Shown here in pieces: positions 52,669 through 62,074 of a stretch of DNA of 64,000 nucleotides (position 1 is its first letter; every line of letters starts with the position of its first letter). The DNA comes from Gemmatimonadota bacterium (GTDB lineage Bacteria > Gemmatimonadota > Gemmatimonadetes > Longimicrobiales > Gaopeijiaceae): assembly GCA_028873815.1 (NCBI GenBank), contig JAPPNN010000018.1, forward strand, positions 62,001 to 126,000, read 5' to 3'. The position numbers were made by a program, and so were the translations under genes. A model generated the notes under the pieces. That model made no database searches. It saw only the letters and a list, made by a program, of their open reading frames with translations, and had not been told where the DNA came from.

Positions 52669-54003
52669 GTGAAGGCGTCCTCGCGAGACGTGGCGCGCGC
52701 AGTGGTATCGCGCCTCACCGGCACGCGCCCCGAGGAAGCGGGCATCGTCCTGCTTTCCGCAGCCTATTTCTTCTTCATCCTGTCGGCGTACTACGTGCTG
52801 CGTCCCATACGCGACGCGTTCGGAGTCGCCGGCGGCCCGGAGAACATTCCCTGGCTCTTTACGGCCACGCTGGGAGGGATGCTCGTCGCCCACCCGATCT
52901 TCGCCTCCATCGTCTCCCGCTGGCCGCGGAAGCGGTTTGTGACGGTCACGTATCGCTTTTTCATGCTAAACCTTTTGGTTTACTATCTCCTCCTGACCGG
53001 ATTGGGCGAGAGTCCGGCGGCCATCTGGGTGGGACGGACGTTCTTCGTCTGGATCAGTGTATTCAACCTCTTCGTGGTCTCTGTTTTCTGGTCCTTCATG
53101 ACGGACATCTACAGGGAGCGCCAGAGTCGGCGGCTGTTCGGCCTGATCGGTGTGGGAGGGACGATCGGCGGCATCGTCGGATCCTCGACCACCGCGTTCC
53201 TGGCAGAGACGATAAGTCCGCCCACGCTGTTCTGGTTGTCGATCCTGTTGCTCGAGTGCGCGGTCTTCTGCCTGAAAGGACTTGATCGACGGGTGGAAGT
53301 GCGACGGCATCGCGTGCCGGACCCCGGCCGGCCCCCTCTCGACAGACCACAACCCGCCGACCCCATCATCGGCGGCTCGGCCCTGGACGGGATCAAGAGG
53401 GTGGTCGCCTCTCCTTACCTGCTCGGCATCTGCGTGTTCATGCTCCTCTTCACGATCGGATCGACGTTCCTGTACAACATCCAGGCCGGTATCATCGCGC
53501 GAACGTTTGCCAGTCTCGAGGAGCAGACGTCGGTCTTTGCCCGCATCGACCTGGCGGTGAACACGCTGACGCTGCTGACCCAGCTGTTCCTGACGGGAAG
53601 ACTCATTCGGTGGCTCGGGGTCGGCCTGACGCTCGCCCTTCTGCCCCTGATCAGCATCGCCGGCTTCCTCGCCCTGGGCGCCGCGCCCGTCTTTGCGGTT
53701 TTCGTTGTCTTCCAGGTGCTGAGGCGCGCTGGCAACTTCGCGCTCGCGGTCCCGGCCCGTGAGGTTCTCTACACCGTCCTGCCCCGCCGCGACAAGTACA
53801 AGGCGAAGAACTTCAACGACACCTTCGTCTACCGTGCGGGCGACCAGGTCGGGGCGTGGTCCTTCGCGGGATTCGGGGCGTTGGGGCTGGGCACCGCCGC
53901 GATGGCCTGGTCGATGGCGCCGGTTGCGGCCGTGTGGCTGGGGGTTGCGTTGTGGCTGGGGAGGCGGCAGAAGGAGCTGGCGGGACGAGGGGGCAGCAAC
54001 TAG
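52669..54003 (+). CDS. ADP/ATP-translocase-like MFS carrier, divergent paralogue
   Basis: A 444-residue carrier (GTG start) homologous to the product of 51060-52424. YVLRPIRDAFGVAGGPENIP and NLFVVSVFWSFMTDIYRERQ repeat the same motifs, as do PAREVLYTVLPRRDKYKAKN and GVGGTIGGIVGSS. About 12 membrane helices are visible. The two genes are transcribed away from each other from a 244-bp gap (52425-52668) in which I see no clear promoter. They may form a heteromeric or functionally paired exchanger. Substrate unknown; nucleotide transport is only one option. Confidence 0.75.
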   Translation: MKASSRDVARAVVSRLTGTRPEEAGIVLLSAAYFFFILSAYYVLRPIRDAFGVAGGPENIPWLFTATLGGMLVAHPIFASIVSRWPRKRFVTVTYRFFMLNLLVYYLLLTGLGESPAAIWVGRTFFVWISVFNLFVVSVFWSFMTDIYRERQSRRLFGLIGVGGTIGGIVGSSTTAFLAETISPPTLFWLSILLLECAVFCLKGLDRRVEVRRHRVPDPGRPPLDRPQPADPIIGGSALDGIKRVVASPYLLGICVFMLLFTIGSTFLYNIQAGIIARTFASLEEQTSVFARIDLAVNTLTLLTQLFLTGRLIRWLGVGLTLALLPLISIAGFLALGAAPVFAVFVVFQVLRRAGNFALAVPAREVLYTVLPRRDKYKAKNFNDTFVYRAGDQVGAWSFAGFGALGLGTAAMAWSMAPVAAVWLGVALWLGRRQKELAGRGGSN

Positions 54004-54959
54004 TCGTTCCTTATCAGCCTATTGCGAACGATGTACTCGACATCCAGATCGTCACGCTCAATGCCCCAGACCGCGTCATCCGTGATGAGCTTCAACTCGA
54101 GATCAACAGGGGTCAGCGCCCGGGCCACAGGGTTGCCCTCGCCATTCAGCACCCACCACTCGTGGAGGCTTTCGCCGGTGTCCGATGCCACCGGATCGAA
54201 CCGCTCGGAAGCGTCCCCCTCTCCGGTCCACGCCCGGCGCTCGACGACGAGCAGGCCGCGCTTGCCGAAGCCCGACAGGTCCGCGTCGCCAAAGGGCTGG
54301 GAAAGGGACGAGCCTCCGAACACATCGCGCCGTTCCCAGCGCTGCGTCCAGATCAGGTCCAGACTGCGGCCCTCCGAATCCATGCGTACATAGGGCGTTT
54401 CCGTTAGCTCACCGCGGGCGATGGCAGTCGACATCGGTGGTGTAAGACCCAGGAACGTGCCGTCGCGCAATGGGGCGACGGGCCGCAAGAACCCCTCGTC
54501 ACCGCTGGACGGGCTGGGCCGAGAGGATGCCAAACCCAGGAATCGCCCCGCGAGGTCGAAATAGCTTGCGCGGCTGGCGAGCACGTCCCAGACCCACAGC
54601 GAGTCGCCATGAAATCCCAGTGTGTAGGGATACTGGAACTCACCGGGTCCCTCACCCCTCCGACCCAGCGACCCGGCCGGGACGCCACCCGCTGTCCATC
54701 GTCGGACCAAGCCCTCTCCCGGGTGTGTCGTATACAACAGTCCATCCGGGCCCAGGGCCATGTGGGCGATCGGGTCGAATACATGGTCGGGATCGTCGAT
54801 AGACCCGATGGTGGCCTCGCGGTCGGACAGCGTCCACGGGAGGGTGGCGAGGGGATCGGGCAGGGAAGCTGGATCGGGCTGGCACCCCGACGCGGTGATC
54901 ACGGCGGTCGAGGCCAGGGCCGCCAGCGCGGACAGGGACGTCGGATTGAGCTTCTTCAT
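54000..54959 (-). CDS. 6-bladed beta-propeller lipoprotein
   Basis: A 319-residue exported protein with signal ending TASGC (lipobox Cys about residue 26). Blade-like motifs are IAHMALGPDGLLYTTHPGEG, VRRWTAGGVPAGSLGRRGEGPGEF and LWVWDVLASRASYFDLAGRF. It shares the GEGPGEF turn with the lipoprotein at 460-1731. Its stop overlaps the converging carrier's stop by 4 bases, and it follows the acyl-CoA dehydrogenase stop by 26 bases on the same strand. Confidence 0.75.
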   Translation of the reverse strand: MKKLNPTSLSALAALASTAVITASGCQPDPASLPDPLATLPWTLSDREATIGSIDDPDHVFDPIAHMALGPDGLLYTTHPGEGLVRRWTAGGVPAGSLGRRGEGPGEFQYPYTLGFHGDSLWVWDVLASRASYFDLAGRFLGLASSRPSPSSGDEGFLRPVAPLRDGTFLGLTPPMSTAIARGELTETPYVRMDSEGRSLDLIWTQRWERRDVFGGSSLSQPFGDADLSGFGKRGLLVVERRAWTGEGDASERFDPVASDTGESLHEWWVLNGEGNPVARALTPVDLELKLITDDAVWGIERDDLDVEYIVRNRLIRND

Positions 54960-54985
54960 GACAACCCGCGCGCTGTTGACGCCCC

Positions 54986-56170
54986 TCAGAACGCTGAAAT
55001 CCCCGTGACCGTCTGACCCAGAATCAGCGAGTGGACGTCGTGGGTCCCCTCGTAGGTGTAGACCGACTCCAGGTTGGCCATGTGGCGCATGGCGGAGTAC
55101 TCGGCGAGGATCCCGTTGGCGCCGAGCAACCGCCGCGCCTCGCGCGCGATGTCACACGCCATGTTGACGTTCGCGCGCTTCGCCAGGCTGACCTGCTGCG
55201 GCGTCATCGTACCCTGGTCCTTCAGGCGCCCCAACCGCAGGCACAGCAACTGCCCCTGCGTGATCAAGGTCAGCATGTCCGCGATGCGAACCTGCTGGAT
55301 CTGCTTCCCCGCGATGACCCCCTCGAACATGATGCGCTGCCCCGCGTAGTCCACCGCTTCGTGGAAGCAGCCCATGGCGGCGCCCACCGCGCCCCAGGAG
55401 ATCCCGTAACGCGCCTGGGTCAGGCACATCAACGGGTTCTTGATCCCCGAGGTCTCCGGCATCAGGGCGTCGGCGGGCAGGTGCACGTCCTCCAGGACAA
55501 TTTCGCTTGTATCGGATGCGAGAAGCGACAGCTTCCCCTTCTGGTCGCGGGCGCTGAACCCGGGGGTATCGGTGGGGACCACGAAGCCGCGAATGCCCCG
55601 TGAGTCGCCAGGCTCGGCAATCTGGGCCCAGATCACCGCCACGTCGGCCATCGAACCGTTGGTGATCCACATCTTGGTTCCGTTCAGCACCCAACCGTCC
55701 GAGGTCTCGCGGGCCCGGGTAATCATTCCTGCGGGATTCGACCCGTAGTCGGGCTCGGTGAGGCCGAAACAGCCGATCTTCTCGCCGGACGCGAGCGCGG
55801 GCAGCCATGTTCGGCGGTGTTCCTCGCTACCGAACGCGTGAATCGGGTACATGACCAGCGCGCCCTGCACGGACACGAACGACCGAATGCCGGAATCGCC
55901 GCGCTCCAGCTCCTGCATGATGAGCCCGTAGCAGACGTTGTTGAGTTCGGCGCATCCGTACTCGGCGGGCAGGTTGGCGCCCAGCATGCCGAGTTCCCCG
56001 ATTTCGGGGATCAGCTCGGTGGGGAAACGCCGCTCGGTGTATGCGTCGCCGATGATCGGCATGACCCGGTCTTCCACCCAATCCCGGATCGTGTCGCGGA
56101 CCATGCGCTCCTCTTCGGACAGGAGCGAATCCACATCGTAGAAGTCAATGCCGTCGAACCTGGCTGCCAT
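54986..56170 (-). CDS. gcdH: Glutaryl-CoA dehydrogenase-like acyl-CoA dehydrogenase
   Basis: A 394-residue FAD enzyme. FGLTEPDYGSNPAGM (FAD/substrate loop) and VYTYEGTHDVHSLILGQ with the catalytic Glu in YEGTHD are typical of the glutaryl-CoA dehydrogenase group, which oxidises and decarboxylates glutaryl-CoA to crotonyl-CoA in lysine and tryptophan breakdown. Length fits. It follows the zinc-ribbon gene by 78 bp at the end of the pst/pho run. Another short-chain acyl-CoA dehydrogenase role is possible. Confidence 0.8.
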   Translation of the reverse strand: MAARFDGIDFYDVDSLLSEEERMVRDTIRDWVEDRVMPIIGDAYTERRFPTELIPEIGELGMLGANLPAEYGCAELNNVCYGLIMQELERGDSGIRSFVSVQGALVMYPIHAFGSEEHRRTWLPALASGEKIGCFGLTEPDYGSNPAGMITRARETSDGWVLNGTKMWITNGSMADVAVIWAQIAEPGDSRGIRGFVVPTDTPGFSARDQKGKLSLLASDTSEIVLEDVHLPADALMPETSGIKNPLMCLTQARYGISWGAVGAAMGCFHEAVDYAGQRIMFEGVIAGKQIQQVRIADMLTLITQGQLLCLRLGRLKDQGTMTPQQVSLAKRANVNMACDIAREARRLLGANGILAEYSAMRHMANLESVYTYEGTHDVHSLILGQTVTGISAF

Positions 56171-56248
56171 TCAACTCGTCTCCGGAAAGTGAATCGGTCG
56201 GACCGGCATCGATCCGGCCGCTGACCGCGCTGGTCACGAAATCTCGAC

Positions 56249-56620
56249 TCAACGCGGCCTGTGACGGAAGCGCAGCACCCCGTAGGTCAGTTCCCTCCCC
56301 GCCCGGGCACCCAGCCAGAACGTCGCCAGCACGGCCCCGATCCAGCCCCCGAGCAACATGGCGGAGGGCTGCTGGACGAAGTAGATCCACGCGGCGAGCA
56401 GGACCGCCATGACCGCGCCGCACATCCACCCCACCCGCCCCGCCTCCCCCCGCGCGGCCACCACGCAGTCCGCGCACCAGAGATGGCGGTCCAGCACACG
56501 GGCACGGCATCCGCGTCCGCAGCGGCCGCAGATCAGGTCCGCCGCGCTGTCGGGGCCACCGCCCTCACCCGAGCCACCGCCCCCGCCCCGCCGGCCCCCA
56601 GCACCCGGCCCCGCGCTCAC
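56249..56620 (-). CDS. Small zinc-ribbon membrane protein
   Basis: A 123-residue protein. A Gly-rich N terminus precedes a zinc ribbon (CGRCGRGCRARVLDRHLWCADC, spanning about 33-54) and two membrane helices (MCGAVMAVLLAAWIYFV; AMLLGGWIGAVLATFWLG). GTG at 56620 overlaps the isocitrate dehydrogenase stop (GTGA), so translation is coupled. Function unknown. Confidence 0.65.
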   Translation of the reverse strand: MSAGPGAGGRRGGGGGSGEGGGPDSAADLICGRCGRGCRARVLDRHLWCADCVVAARGEAGRVGWMCGAVMAVLLAAWIYFVQQPSAMLLGGWIGAVLATFWLGARAGRELTYGVLRFRHRPR

Positions 56621-57633
56621 GCCAACGCCCCGATCACCGCATCGGAGAACGCCGCCGTGCCGTGCGTACCACCCATGTCGCGCGTACGGGCCGACCCGTC
56701 GCTGATCACCAGGGACAGCGCCGCCCGCACCCGCGCCGCCACCTCGCCCTGACCCACATGGTCCAGCAGCATGCACCCGGACAGAAGCAGGCCCGTCGGG
56801 TTGGCCACACCCTGCCCCGCGATGTCCGGCGCGGAGCCGTGCACGGCCTCGAAGACCGCGTGGCTCTCGCCGATATTGCCCGCCGGCGCAAAGCCCAGCC
56901 CGCCCACGAGGCCCGCCATGAGGTCGCTCAGGATGTCGCCGAACATGTTCTCCATGACCAGGACGTCGAACCGGTAGGGATCCAGCACGAGGTACATGGC
57001 CGTCGCGTCGATGATCCGGTCCTCGAACGCGACCCTGTCCGCGTAGCGTTCTGCCATGCGCTGGCCGACTTCCAGGAACAGCCCCTGCGTGTGCTTCAGG
57101 ATGTTGGCCTTGTGCGCCAGCGTCACCTTGCGGCGGCCGTTCGCAACCGCGTAGTCGAACGCGAAGCGGACGATCCTCTCGGACCCGTAGCGCGTGGTGA
57201 TCATCACGGATTCCGCCGCCGCCTTGGGGTCGCGGTCCATACCGATGAAGTGCTCGACGCCGACGTACAGCCCCTCGGTGTTCTCCCGGATCAGCACAAG
57301 ATCGATGTCCTCGTAGCGGCCGCCGGGCAACATGGTCCGAACCGGGCGCACGTTGGCGAAGAGGTCGAAGTGCTTGCGAATGGCTACGTTGATGGAGCGA
57401 AACCCCGACCCCGACGGCGTGGTGAGCGGGCCCTTCAGCGCTACCCCGTTGGCCTCGATCGAATCGACGGTCTCGTTGGGCAGGGGGTTGCCGTGTGACG
57501 CCAACGCCCCGATTCCCGCATCCCGCTCGTCGTAATCGAGGTCCGCGCCCGCGGCCTCGAATACCCGAAGCACCGCGCCGGTCACCTCCGGGCCGATCCC
57601 GTCACCGGGAATCACTGTGATCGTCCTACTCAT
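56617..57633 (-). CDS. NAD-type isocitrate/isopropylmalate dehydrogenase family, probably isocitrate dehydrogenase
   Basis: A 338-residue beta-decarboxylating dehydrogenase. GDGIGPEV at the start, [13 protein letters not shown] (Ser and Asn at the isocitrate-specific positions) and [14 protein letters not shown] identify NAD-dependent isocitrate dehydrogenase-like enzymes rather than Leu[21 protein letters not shown] and [15 protein letters not shown] complete the family set. The ATG lies inside a triple 8-bp tandem repeat, 18 bases after msrB. Homoisocitrate or tartrate dehydrogenase are alternatives. Confidence 0.8.
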   Translation of the reverse strand: MSRTITVIPGDGIGPEVTGAVLRVFEAAGADLDYDERDAGIGALASHGNPLPNETVDSIEANGVALKGPLTTPSGSGFRSINVAIRKHFDLFANVRPVRTMLPGGRYEDIDLVLIRENTEGLYVGVEHFIGMDRDPKAAAESVMITTRYGSERIVRFAFDYAVANGRRKVTLAHKANILKHTQGLFLEVGQRMAERYADRVAFEDRIIDATAMYLVLDPYRFDVLVMENMFGDILSDLMAGLVGGLGFAPAGNIGESHAVFEAVHGSAPDIAGQGVANPTGLLLSGCMLLDHVGQGEVAARVRAALSLVISDGSARTRDMGGTHGTAAFSDAVIGALA

Positions 57634-57650
57634 ATACTCATATACTCATG
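57627..57650. repeat. Three 8-bp tandem repeats (TACTCATA) over the icd start codon
   Basis: TACTCATA is repeated at 57627, 57635 and 57643 (last copy TACTCATG). On the minus strand each copy contains ATGAGT; the downstream one is the true start (ATGAGTAGG), while the upper copies open out-of-frame mini-reading frames that stop at once. Copy-number change would alter spacing between the ribosome-binding site and the start. Confidence 0.7.
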
Positions 57651-57651
57651 C

Positions 57652-58032
57652 TCACTCGGTGTCCGCGGACTCGAAGTCCAGCGAAGCCGAGTTGATGCAG
57701 TAACGCTGACCCCCGGGCCCCGGTCCGTCCGGGAAGACGTGCCCCAGATGCGCATCGCAACGGTTGCAGACGACCTCGGTTCGGCGCATGAAGAACTTGC
57801 GGTCCTCCTTCTCGCCGACGTTGGCCGCGTCCGCGGGCCGTGTGAAGCTCGGCCAACCCGTGCCGGAGTCGAACTTGTCGCATGATTCGAAGAGCGGCTG
57901 ACCACAGCACACGCACCGGTAGGTGCCGTCCTCTTTGTGGTCCCAGTATTCACCGGTGAACGCGCGTTCCGTCCCCCCCTTGCGTGTGACGCGGTACTGT
58001 TCCGGCGTCAACGCGGTTTTCCAGTCCTTCAT
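57652..58032 (-). CDS. msrB: Peptide-methionine (R)-S-oxide reductase MsrB
   Basis: A 126-residue MsrB that reduces the R-epimer of methionine sulfoxide in proteins. Catalytic Cys in RYCINSASL near the C terminus, structural zinc Cys pairs CVCCG and CNRCD, and the substrate motif DSGTGWPSF are all present. No export signal, so cytoplasmic. Its start overlaps the SDR gene by 4 bases. Confidence 0.95.
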   Translation of the reverse strand: MKDWKTALTPEQYRVTRKGGTERAFTGEYWDHKEDGTYRCVCCGQPLFESCDKFDSGTGWPSFTRPADAANVGEKEDRKFFMRRTEVVCNRCDAHLGHVFPDGPGPGGQRYCINSASLDFESADTE

Positions 58033-58859
58033 ATCAGATACCCTCCGTCGACGGGAATCACGGCCCCGGTAATATGGCGCGCCATCTCCGAACAGAGAAA
58101 CAGGATCACCGACACCACATCCTGCGGGTCGCCCAGCCGGCCGAGGACACTCGCCTCGCGCGCCCGGTCGAGGATCTCGGCGGGGACCCGTTCCGTCAGC
58201 CGGGTCGTGCGAATGTAACCCGGCGCCACGGCGTTCACGTTGACATTTGAATGCCCCAGTTCCACGGCCGTGCTGCGTGTGAGCCCGATCATCCCCGCCT
58301 TCGACGAGCAGTAGTTCGCGAGACCGAATTCGCTGGAGAGTCCGTGTACGGAAGAAACGTTGACGATCTTGCCGAACTCCTGTTCACGGAGGTAGGGCGC
58401 CACTTCGCGGGTGACGTAGAAGGCTCCCGTGAGGTTGGTGTCGATGACCGACGCCCATTCCTCGTCGCTCATGCGCCACAGCGCGCGGTCGCGGCCCACG
58501 CCGGCGTTGTTGACGAGAAAATGTAGTCCCCCGAGGCGCTCATGGGCCGAAGACACGAAGTCACGGACCCAGGCGGAATCACGCACGTCTCCGGAGCGCG
58601 CGAAGACCCTGACGCCGCTCTCCTTCAGCATTTCCTCCGTTTCGACCGCGGCCCGCCGACTGGCGGCACCCGTGTCCAGGTAGTTGAACGCGATGTGGAC
58701 GCCCCCGCGTGCGAATCCGATCGCCGTCGCCCTTCCGATTCCGCTCGAGCCCCCCGTGATGAGCGCCACCCTGCCCCGTTGCATGGGAAACTCGGCGGCG
58801 GGCTCGGGTCCCGGCTCGGCGGCAACCTGACTCAACAACTCCTTCACGGCATCGCTCAT
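58029..58859 (-). CDS. Short-chain dehydrogenase/reductase, FabG/PhaB-like
   Basis: A 276-residue NAD(P)-dependent oxidoreductase. TGGSSGIG binds the cofactor, NNAGVGRD is the second glycine motif, VNVSSVHG gives the catalytic Ser, and YCSSK gives the Tyr-Lys pair. The 25-residue N-terminal extension ([20 protein letters not shown]) is unusual for Fab[13 protein letters not shown] is typical of 3-oxoacyl reductases. Overlaps of 4 bases on both sides tie it to phoU and msrB. Substrate not resolved. Confidence 0.85.
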   Translation of the reverse strand: MSDAVKELLSQVAAEPGPEPAAEFPMQRGRVALITGGSSGIGRATAIGFARGGVHIAFNYLDTGAASRRAAVETEEMLKESGVRVFARSGDVRDSAWVRDFVSSAHERLGGLHFLVNNAGVGRDRALWRMSDEEWASVIDTNLTGAFYVTREVAPYLREQEFGKIVNVSSVHGLSSEFGLANYCSSKAGMIGLTRSTAVELGHSNVNVNAVAPGYIRTTRLTERVPAEILDRAREASVLGRLGDPQDVVSVILFLCSEMARHITGAVIPVDGGYLI

Positions 58860-59548
58860 GCCGGGCCAACCGCCTTGCTGGCCGCATGCTTGATCGACGT
58901 CCCCTCGACCAGGAAGACCACGTCTTCGGCAATGTTGGTCGTCAGGTCGCCGATCCTCTCCAGGTTCTGAACCACCAGGATCAACTCGAGCCCGGGGCCG
59001 ATGTAGCGGGGTTGCTCCAGCATGTACGAGACGATGATCCGGAAGGCGGACCAGCGCAGGTCGTCCACCCGGTCATCCTCCGCGATGACTTCCCTGGCCG
59101 TCCCGGCGTCGCGGTTGACCATCGCGTCCAGGGCCTTGCGCATCATTTGCCGAACCTGGCCGCTGATCTCGGCGATTTCGAGGATATCCGGCATTGGAGG
59201 ATACCGCGTCATGCGCTCGCAGGCATTGGTGATGTTCACGGCGTGATCACCGATCCGTTCGATGTCGTTCGACGCCTTCAGCGCCACGAAGACCAGGCGC
59301 AGATCGCTGGCGATCGGCTGCTGCAGCGCGAGCAACTCCAGAACGCGCTCGTCGAGTTCGACCTCGAGGGCGTTCAGGCGATCGTCGGCGCGACGGACCC
59401 TCAGAGGGACCAGCGGGTCGCGCTCGGTCAGTCCGTCCATGGCCATCCGTACGAGTTCCTCCGCCCGGCCCGCCATGTCCAGCAGCATCTGCTGCAGGCG
59501 GTCGAGCTCGGTGTCGAAGGAGCCTCGGGGACGATGCGGTTCGTTCAT
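58856..59548 (-). CDS. phoU: Phosphate signalling protein PhoU
   Basis: A 230-residue PhoU with two three-helix bundles. Metal-binding signatures ERIGDHAVNI and ERIGDLTTNIAED are present in the two repeats. PhoU links the PstSCAB transporter to the PhoR kinase and restrains phosphate uptake. The ATG at 59548 overlaps pstB by 4 bases. Confidence 0.95.
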   Translation of the reverse strand: MNEPHRPRGSFDTELDRLQQMLLDMAGRAEELVRMAMDGLTERDPLVPLRVRRADDRLNALEVELDERVLELLALQQPIASDLRLVFVALKASNDIERIGDHAVNITNACERMTRYPPMPDILEIAEISGQVRQMMRKALDAMVNRDAGTAREVIAEDDRVDDLRWSAFRIIVSYMLEQPRYIGPGLELILVVQNLERIGDLTTNIAEDVVFLVEGTSIKHAASKAVGPA

Positions 59549-60318
59549 TGGGTCCGGCCGGTCAGGTAGGACTCCGTGCGTGCCTCGCGCGGGTTGGTGA
59601 ACAGGGTCTCGGTGAGACCATACTCCAGCAGTTCGCCCCGGTCCAGAAACGCGGTCATATCCGACAGGCGAGCGGCCTGCCAGCGGTTGTACGTGGCAAT
59701 CACGATCGTGTATCGGGGGCTCAGCGCCCGGATAATCGACTCGATCCGCGCCGTCGCCTCGGGATCCAGAGCCGACGTGGGCTCGTCCAGCAGGAGGACA
59801 TCCGGCTTGAGCGCCAGCGTCCGGGCAATGCACAGGCGCTGCTTCTGTCCCGCCGACAACTCCAGTGCGGGCGTGTCCAGATCGTCGGCCACCTCCGACC
59901 AGAGACCGGCATCGGTGAGCGCTTCCTCCACCAGACCCTGGAGATCGCCGGCGAACCCGCTCGCACGCGGACCGAACGCGATGTTGTCGAAGACGGACTT
60001 GGGAAACGGGGTGGTTTTCTGGAAGACCATTCCGATGCGCCGGCGCACTTCCACCGGGTCGATGTCGGGACCGTACAGGTCCATCCCGGCGAAATGCACC
60101 GTCCCGCTGGTTCTGGCGCCGGATACGAGTTCGTTCATGCGGCTGAAACAACGCAGCAGCGTGGTCTTGCCGCAGCCCGACGGGCCGATGATCGAGACGA
60201 TTCGCCCGCGTGGGATGGAAAGGGACACGTCTCTCAGCGCGATGTGCCTGCCAAACCGCACGCCGAGCCGCTCGGCCGTCAGCACCGGCGCATCCGCAGG
60301 GGCAGCCGGACGGTTCAT
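59545..60318 (-). CDS. pstB: Phosphate ABC transporter ATPase PstB, H-loop His replaced by Tyr
   Basis: A 257-residue ATPase of the high-affinity phosphate importer. Walker A IGPSGCGKTT, Q-loop VFQKTTPFP, signature LSAGQKQRLCIARTLA (commonly LSGGQQQRLCIAR) and Walker B VLLLDEPTSALDP are intact. The H-loop, usually THNMQQAARVSD, reads TYNRWQAARLSD: the switch His is Tyr, a change obtainable by one base (CAC to TAC). The start at 60318 overlaps pstA by 4 bases. Either ATP hydrolysis uses a rearranged site or activity is reduced. Confidence 0.9.
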   Translation of the reverse strand: MNRPAAPADAPVLTAERLGVRFGRHIALRDVSLSIPRGRIVSIIGPSGCGKTTLLRCFSRMNELVSGARTSGTVHFAGMDLYGPDIDPVEVRRRIGMVFQKTTPFPKSVFDNIAFGPRASGFAGDLQGLVEEALTDAGLWSEVADDLDTPALELSAGQKQRLCIARTLALKPDVLLLDEPTSALDPEATARIESIIRALSPRYTIVIATYNRWQAARLSDMTAFLDRGELLEYGLTETLFTNPREARTESYLTGRTQ

Positions 60319-61160
60319 CGGGAAGCCCCGTTCAGACGCCGCACGACCAGCGCGCCGACGAGATTCATCGCGAGCAGAAGCAGCAGCAGTAGGAGCGCCG
60401 CCCCGGCCGCCAGCGCGGCGAACTCCTCCTGCGACCGGGTTGCCCACGCGAAGATCTGCGTCGGCAGCGAGGTCAGCGGATGCGCCGGCGTCTGCGGGGC
60501 GAAGCTCATGAACGTTGCGGTCCCGAGGACGAGGAGTGGCGCGGCGGCCCCCGCCGTCCGCGTGAATGCCGCACAGCAGCCCGCCAGGATCCCTGGACCG
60601 GCCGCGGGCAGGATCTGGTTGCGAACGACCTGCCAGCGTGTAGCGCCAAGCCCGTAGGCGGCCAGCCGCAGGCCCTCCGGCACCCCGCGAATGGCGGTTC
60701 TGGAGGATACGATGACCACCGGAAGCGCCAGCACGGCGAGCGTGCAGCCACCAGCGAGTATGGACGGCCCCATTCCGAGTGCACGAACGAACAGAGCCAA
60801 CCCCACGATCCCGTAGATCACCGAGGGGATCCCGGCCAGATTGGCCGCCACGGACTCGATGACCGCGGTCACGCGCGTGCGGGGAGCGTACTCTTCCAGA
60901 TAGATCGCGGTTCCGATCCCGATCGGCAGCGCGAGGACAGCGGTCAGAAGCAGGAGCCAGATCGTGCCCGCCAGCGCGGGCCCGATGCCCGCGCTGACCG
61001 CCACGCCGGAGGAGGCTTCGCGAAGGAAGTCGATGTTGACGACCTGTGAAGCGGTGTACCCCAGGTACGCAGTGAATACAAGAAATACGACCAGCAATGC
61101 GATAGCGGCGACGCGGCAAGCGGTACCGACCGGGTCGCGCCGCGATGGGGGCCGAGTCAT
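60315..61160 (-). CDS. pstA: Phosphate ABC transporter permease PstA
   Basis: A 281-residue inner-membrane permease with six or so helices. GIPSVIYGIVGLALFVRALG is the PstA/PstC hallmark, and LAAYGLGATRWQVVRNQILPAA is the coupling-helix region that contacts PstB. ARTRVTAVIESVAANLAG and EEYAP precede it. Overlaps of 4 bases with pstB and pstC show cotranscription. Confidence 0.95.
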   Translation of the reverse strand: MTRPPSRRDPVGTACRVAAIALLVVFLVFTAYLGYTASQVVNIDFLREASSGVAVSAGIGPALAGTIWLLLLTAVLALPIGIGTAIYLEEYAPRTRVTAVIESVAANLAGIPSVIYGIVGLALFVRALGMGPSILAGGCTLAVLALPVVIVSSRTAIRGVPEGLRLAAYGLGATRWQVVRNQILPAAGPGILAGCCAAFTRTAGAAAPLLVLGTATFMSFAPQTPAHPLTSLPTQIFAWATRSQEEFAALAAGAALLLLLLLLAMNLVGALVVRRLNGASR

Positions 61161-62074
61161 GAGCCGGTCCTCCCCACACTGCGGGACACCAGCATCCTGC
61201 CGGCCATGTGTATTCCGTAGGTGCCCACGAACAGAACCGCCCCGACAGCGAAGAACGCCTGGAACTCACGGGTCCCGGTCGCGGCGTCTCCCATGCCGAG
61301 TTCGGTCAGGAAGGCTGTGAGCGTCTGGAGTCCTTCGAACGGGCTCCATGTCAATCGGGACTCGTTCCCCGCGGCGAGAGTGACGATCATCGTCTCACCG
61401 ACGGCCCGGGCCATCGCGATCAGCACGGCGGCGAGGACGCCCCCCGAGGCGGCCGGCAGGAGAACCCGGGTCACAACTCGTCCCTTTGGGGCGCCCAGGG
61501 CCAAGCCCGCGTCGAGAAGTGGCGCCGGCACGCTTTCCAGCGCTTCGCGCGACAGCACCACGACCGTCGGCAGAATCATCAGCCCCACCACCATGCACGC
61601 GGACAGAGCGTTGAACGCCTCGATCCCCGGCCACAGGACCCGAAGGGCAGGGGTGACGAAGTGAAGCGCGAACAGGCCGTACACCACCGTCGGAACGCCC
61701 GCCATCAGTGCCGTGACACCGCTCAGCAGCCGAGCCGTGCGACCGCCCGCGTACTGATCAAGGTACACCGCCGTCATCAATCCGGCCGGCAGCGCAAACA
61801 CCGCCGCGCCGGCGGCGATCTGGACGGTTCCCACAAGGAGCGGCAGCACGCCGAACCGGGGCTCCGCCGCTGCCGGCGCCCACGTGATCTCCGAGAGAAA
61901 CCGCCAGGGCGAGACATCGGCGAAGAAAAGCCCGGCCTCGCGCACAAGCACGGCCAACACCGCAGCCAGGGCAACGACCGCGACCGCCGTGCACGCCAGC
62001 AGTACGTGCGCCACGAGGCGCTCGCCCGCCGCGCGGGACGCCGTTCCGGCACCGGACACGCTCCGCGGCATCAT
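61157..62074 (-). CDS. pstC: Phosphate ABC transporter permease PstC
   Basis: A 305-residue inner-membrane permease. AGVPTVVYGLFALHFVTPAL and the coupling region LDAGLALGAPKGRVVTRVLL followed by ARAVGETMIVTLAAGN identify PstC. The Met codons at 62074 and 62071 are both possible starts; the first overlaps the pstS stop (ATGA). It forms the channel with PstA. Confidence 0.95.
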   Translation of the reverse strand: MMPRSVSGAGTASRAAGERLVAHVLLACTAVAVVALAAVLAVLVREAGLFFADVSPWRFLSEITWAPAAAEPRFGVLPLLVGTVQIAAGAAVFALPAGLMTAVYLDQYAGGRTARLLSGVTALMAGVPTVVYGLFALHFVTPALRVLWPGIEAFNALSACMVVGLMILPTVVVLSREALESVPAPLLDAGLALGAPKGRVVTRVLLPAASGGVLAAVLIAMARAVGETMIVTLAAGNESRLTWSPFEGLQTLTAFLTELGMGDAATGTREFQAFFAVGAVLFVGTYGIHMAGRMLVSRSVGRTGS

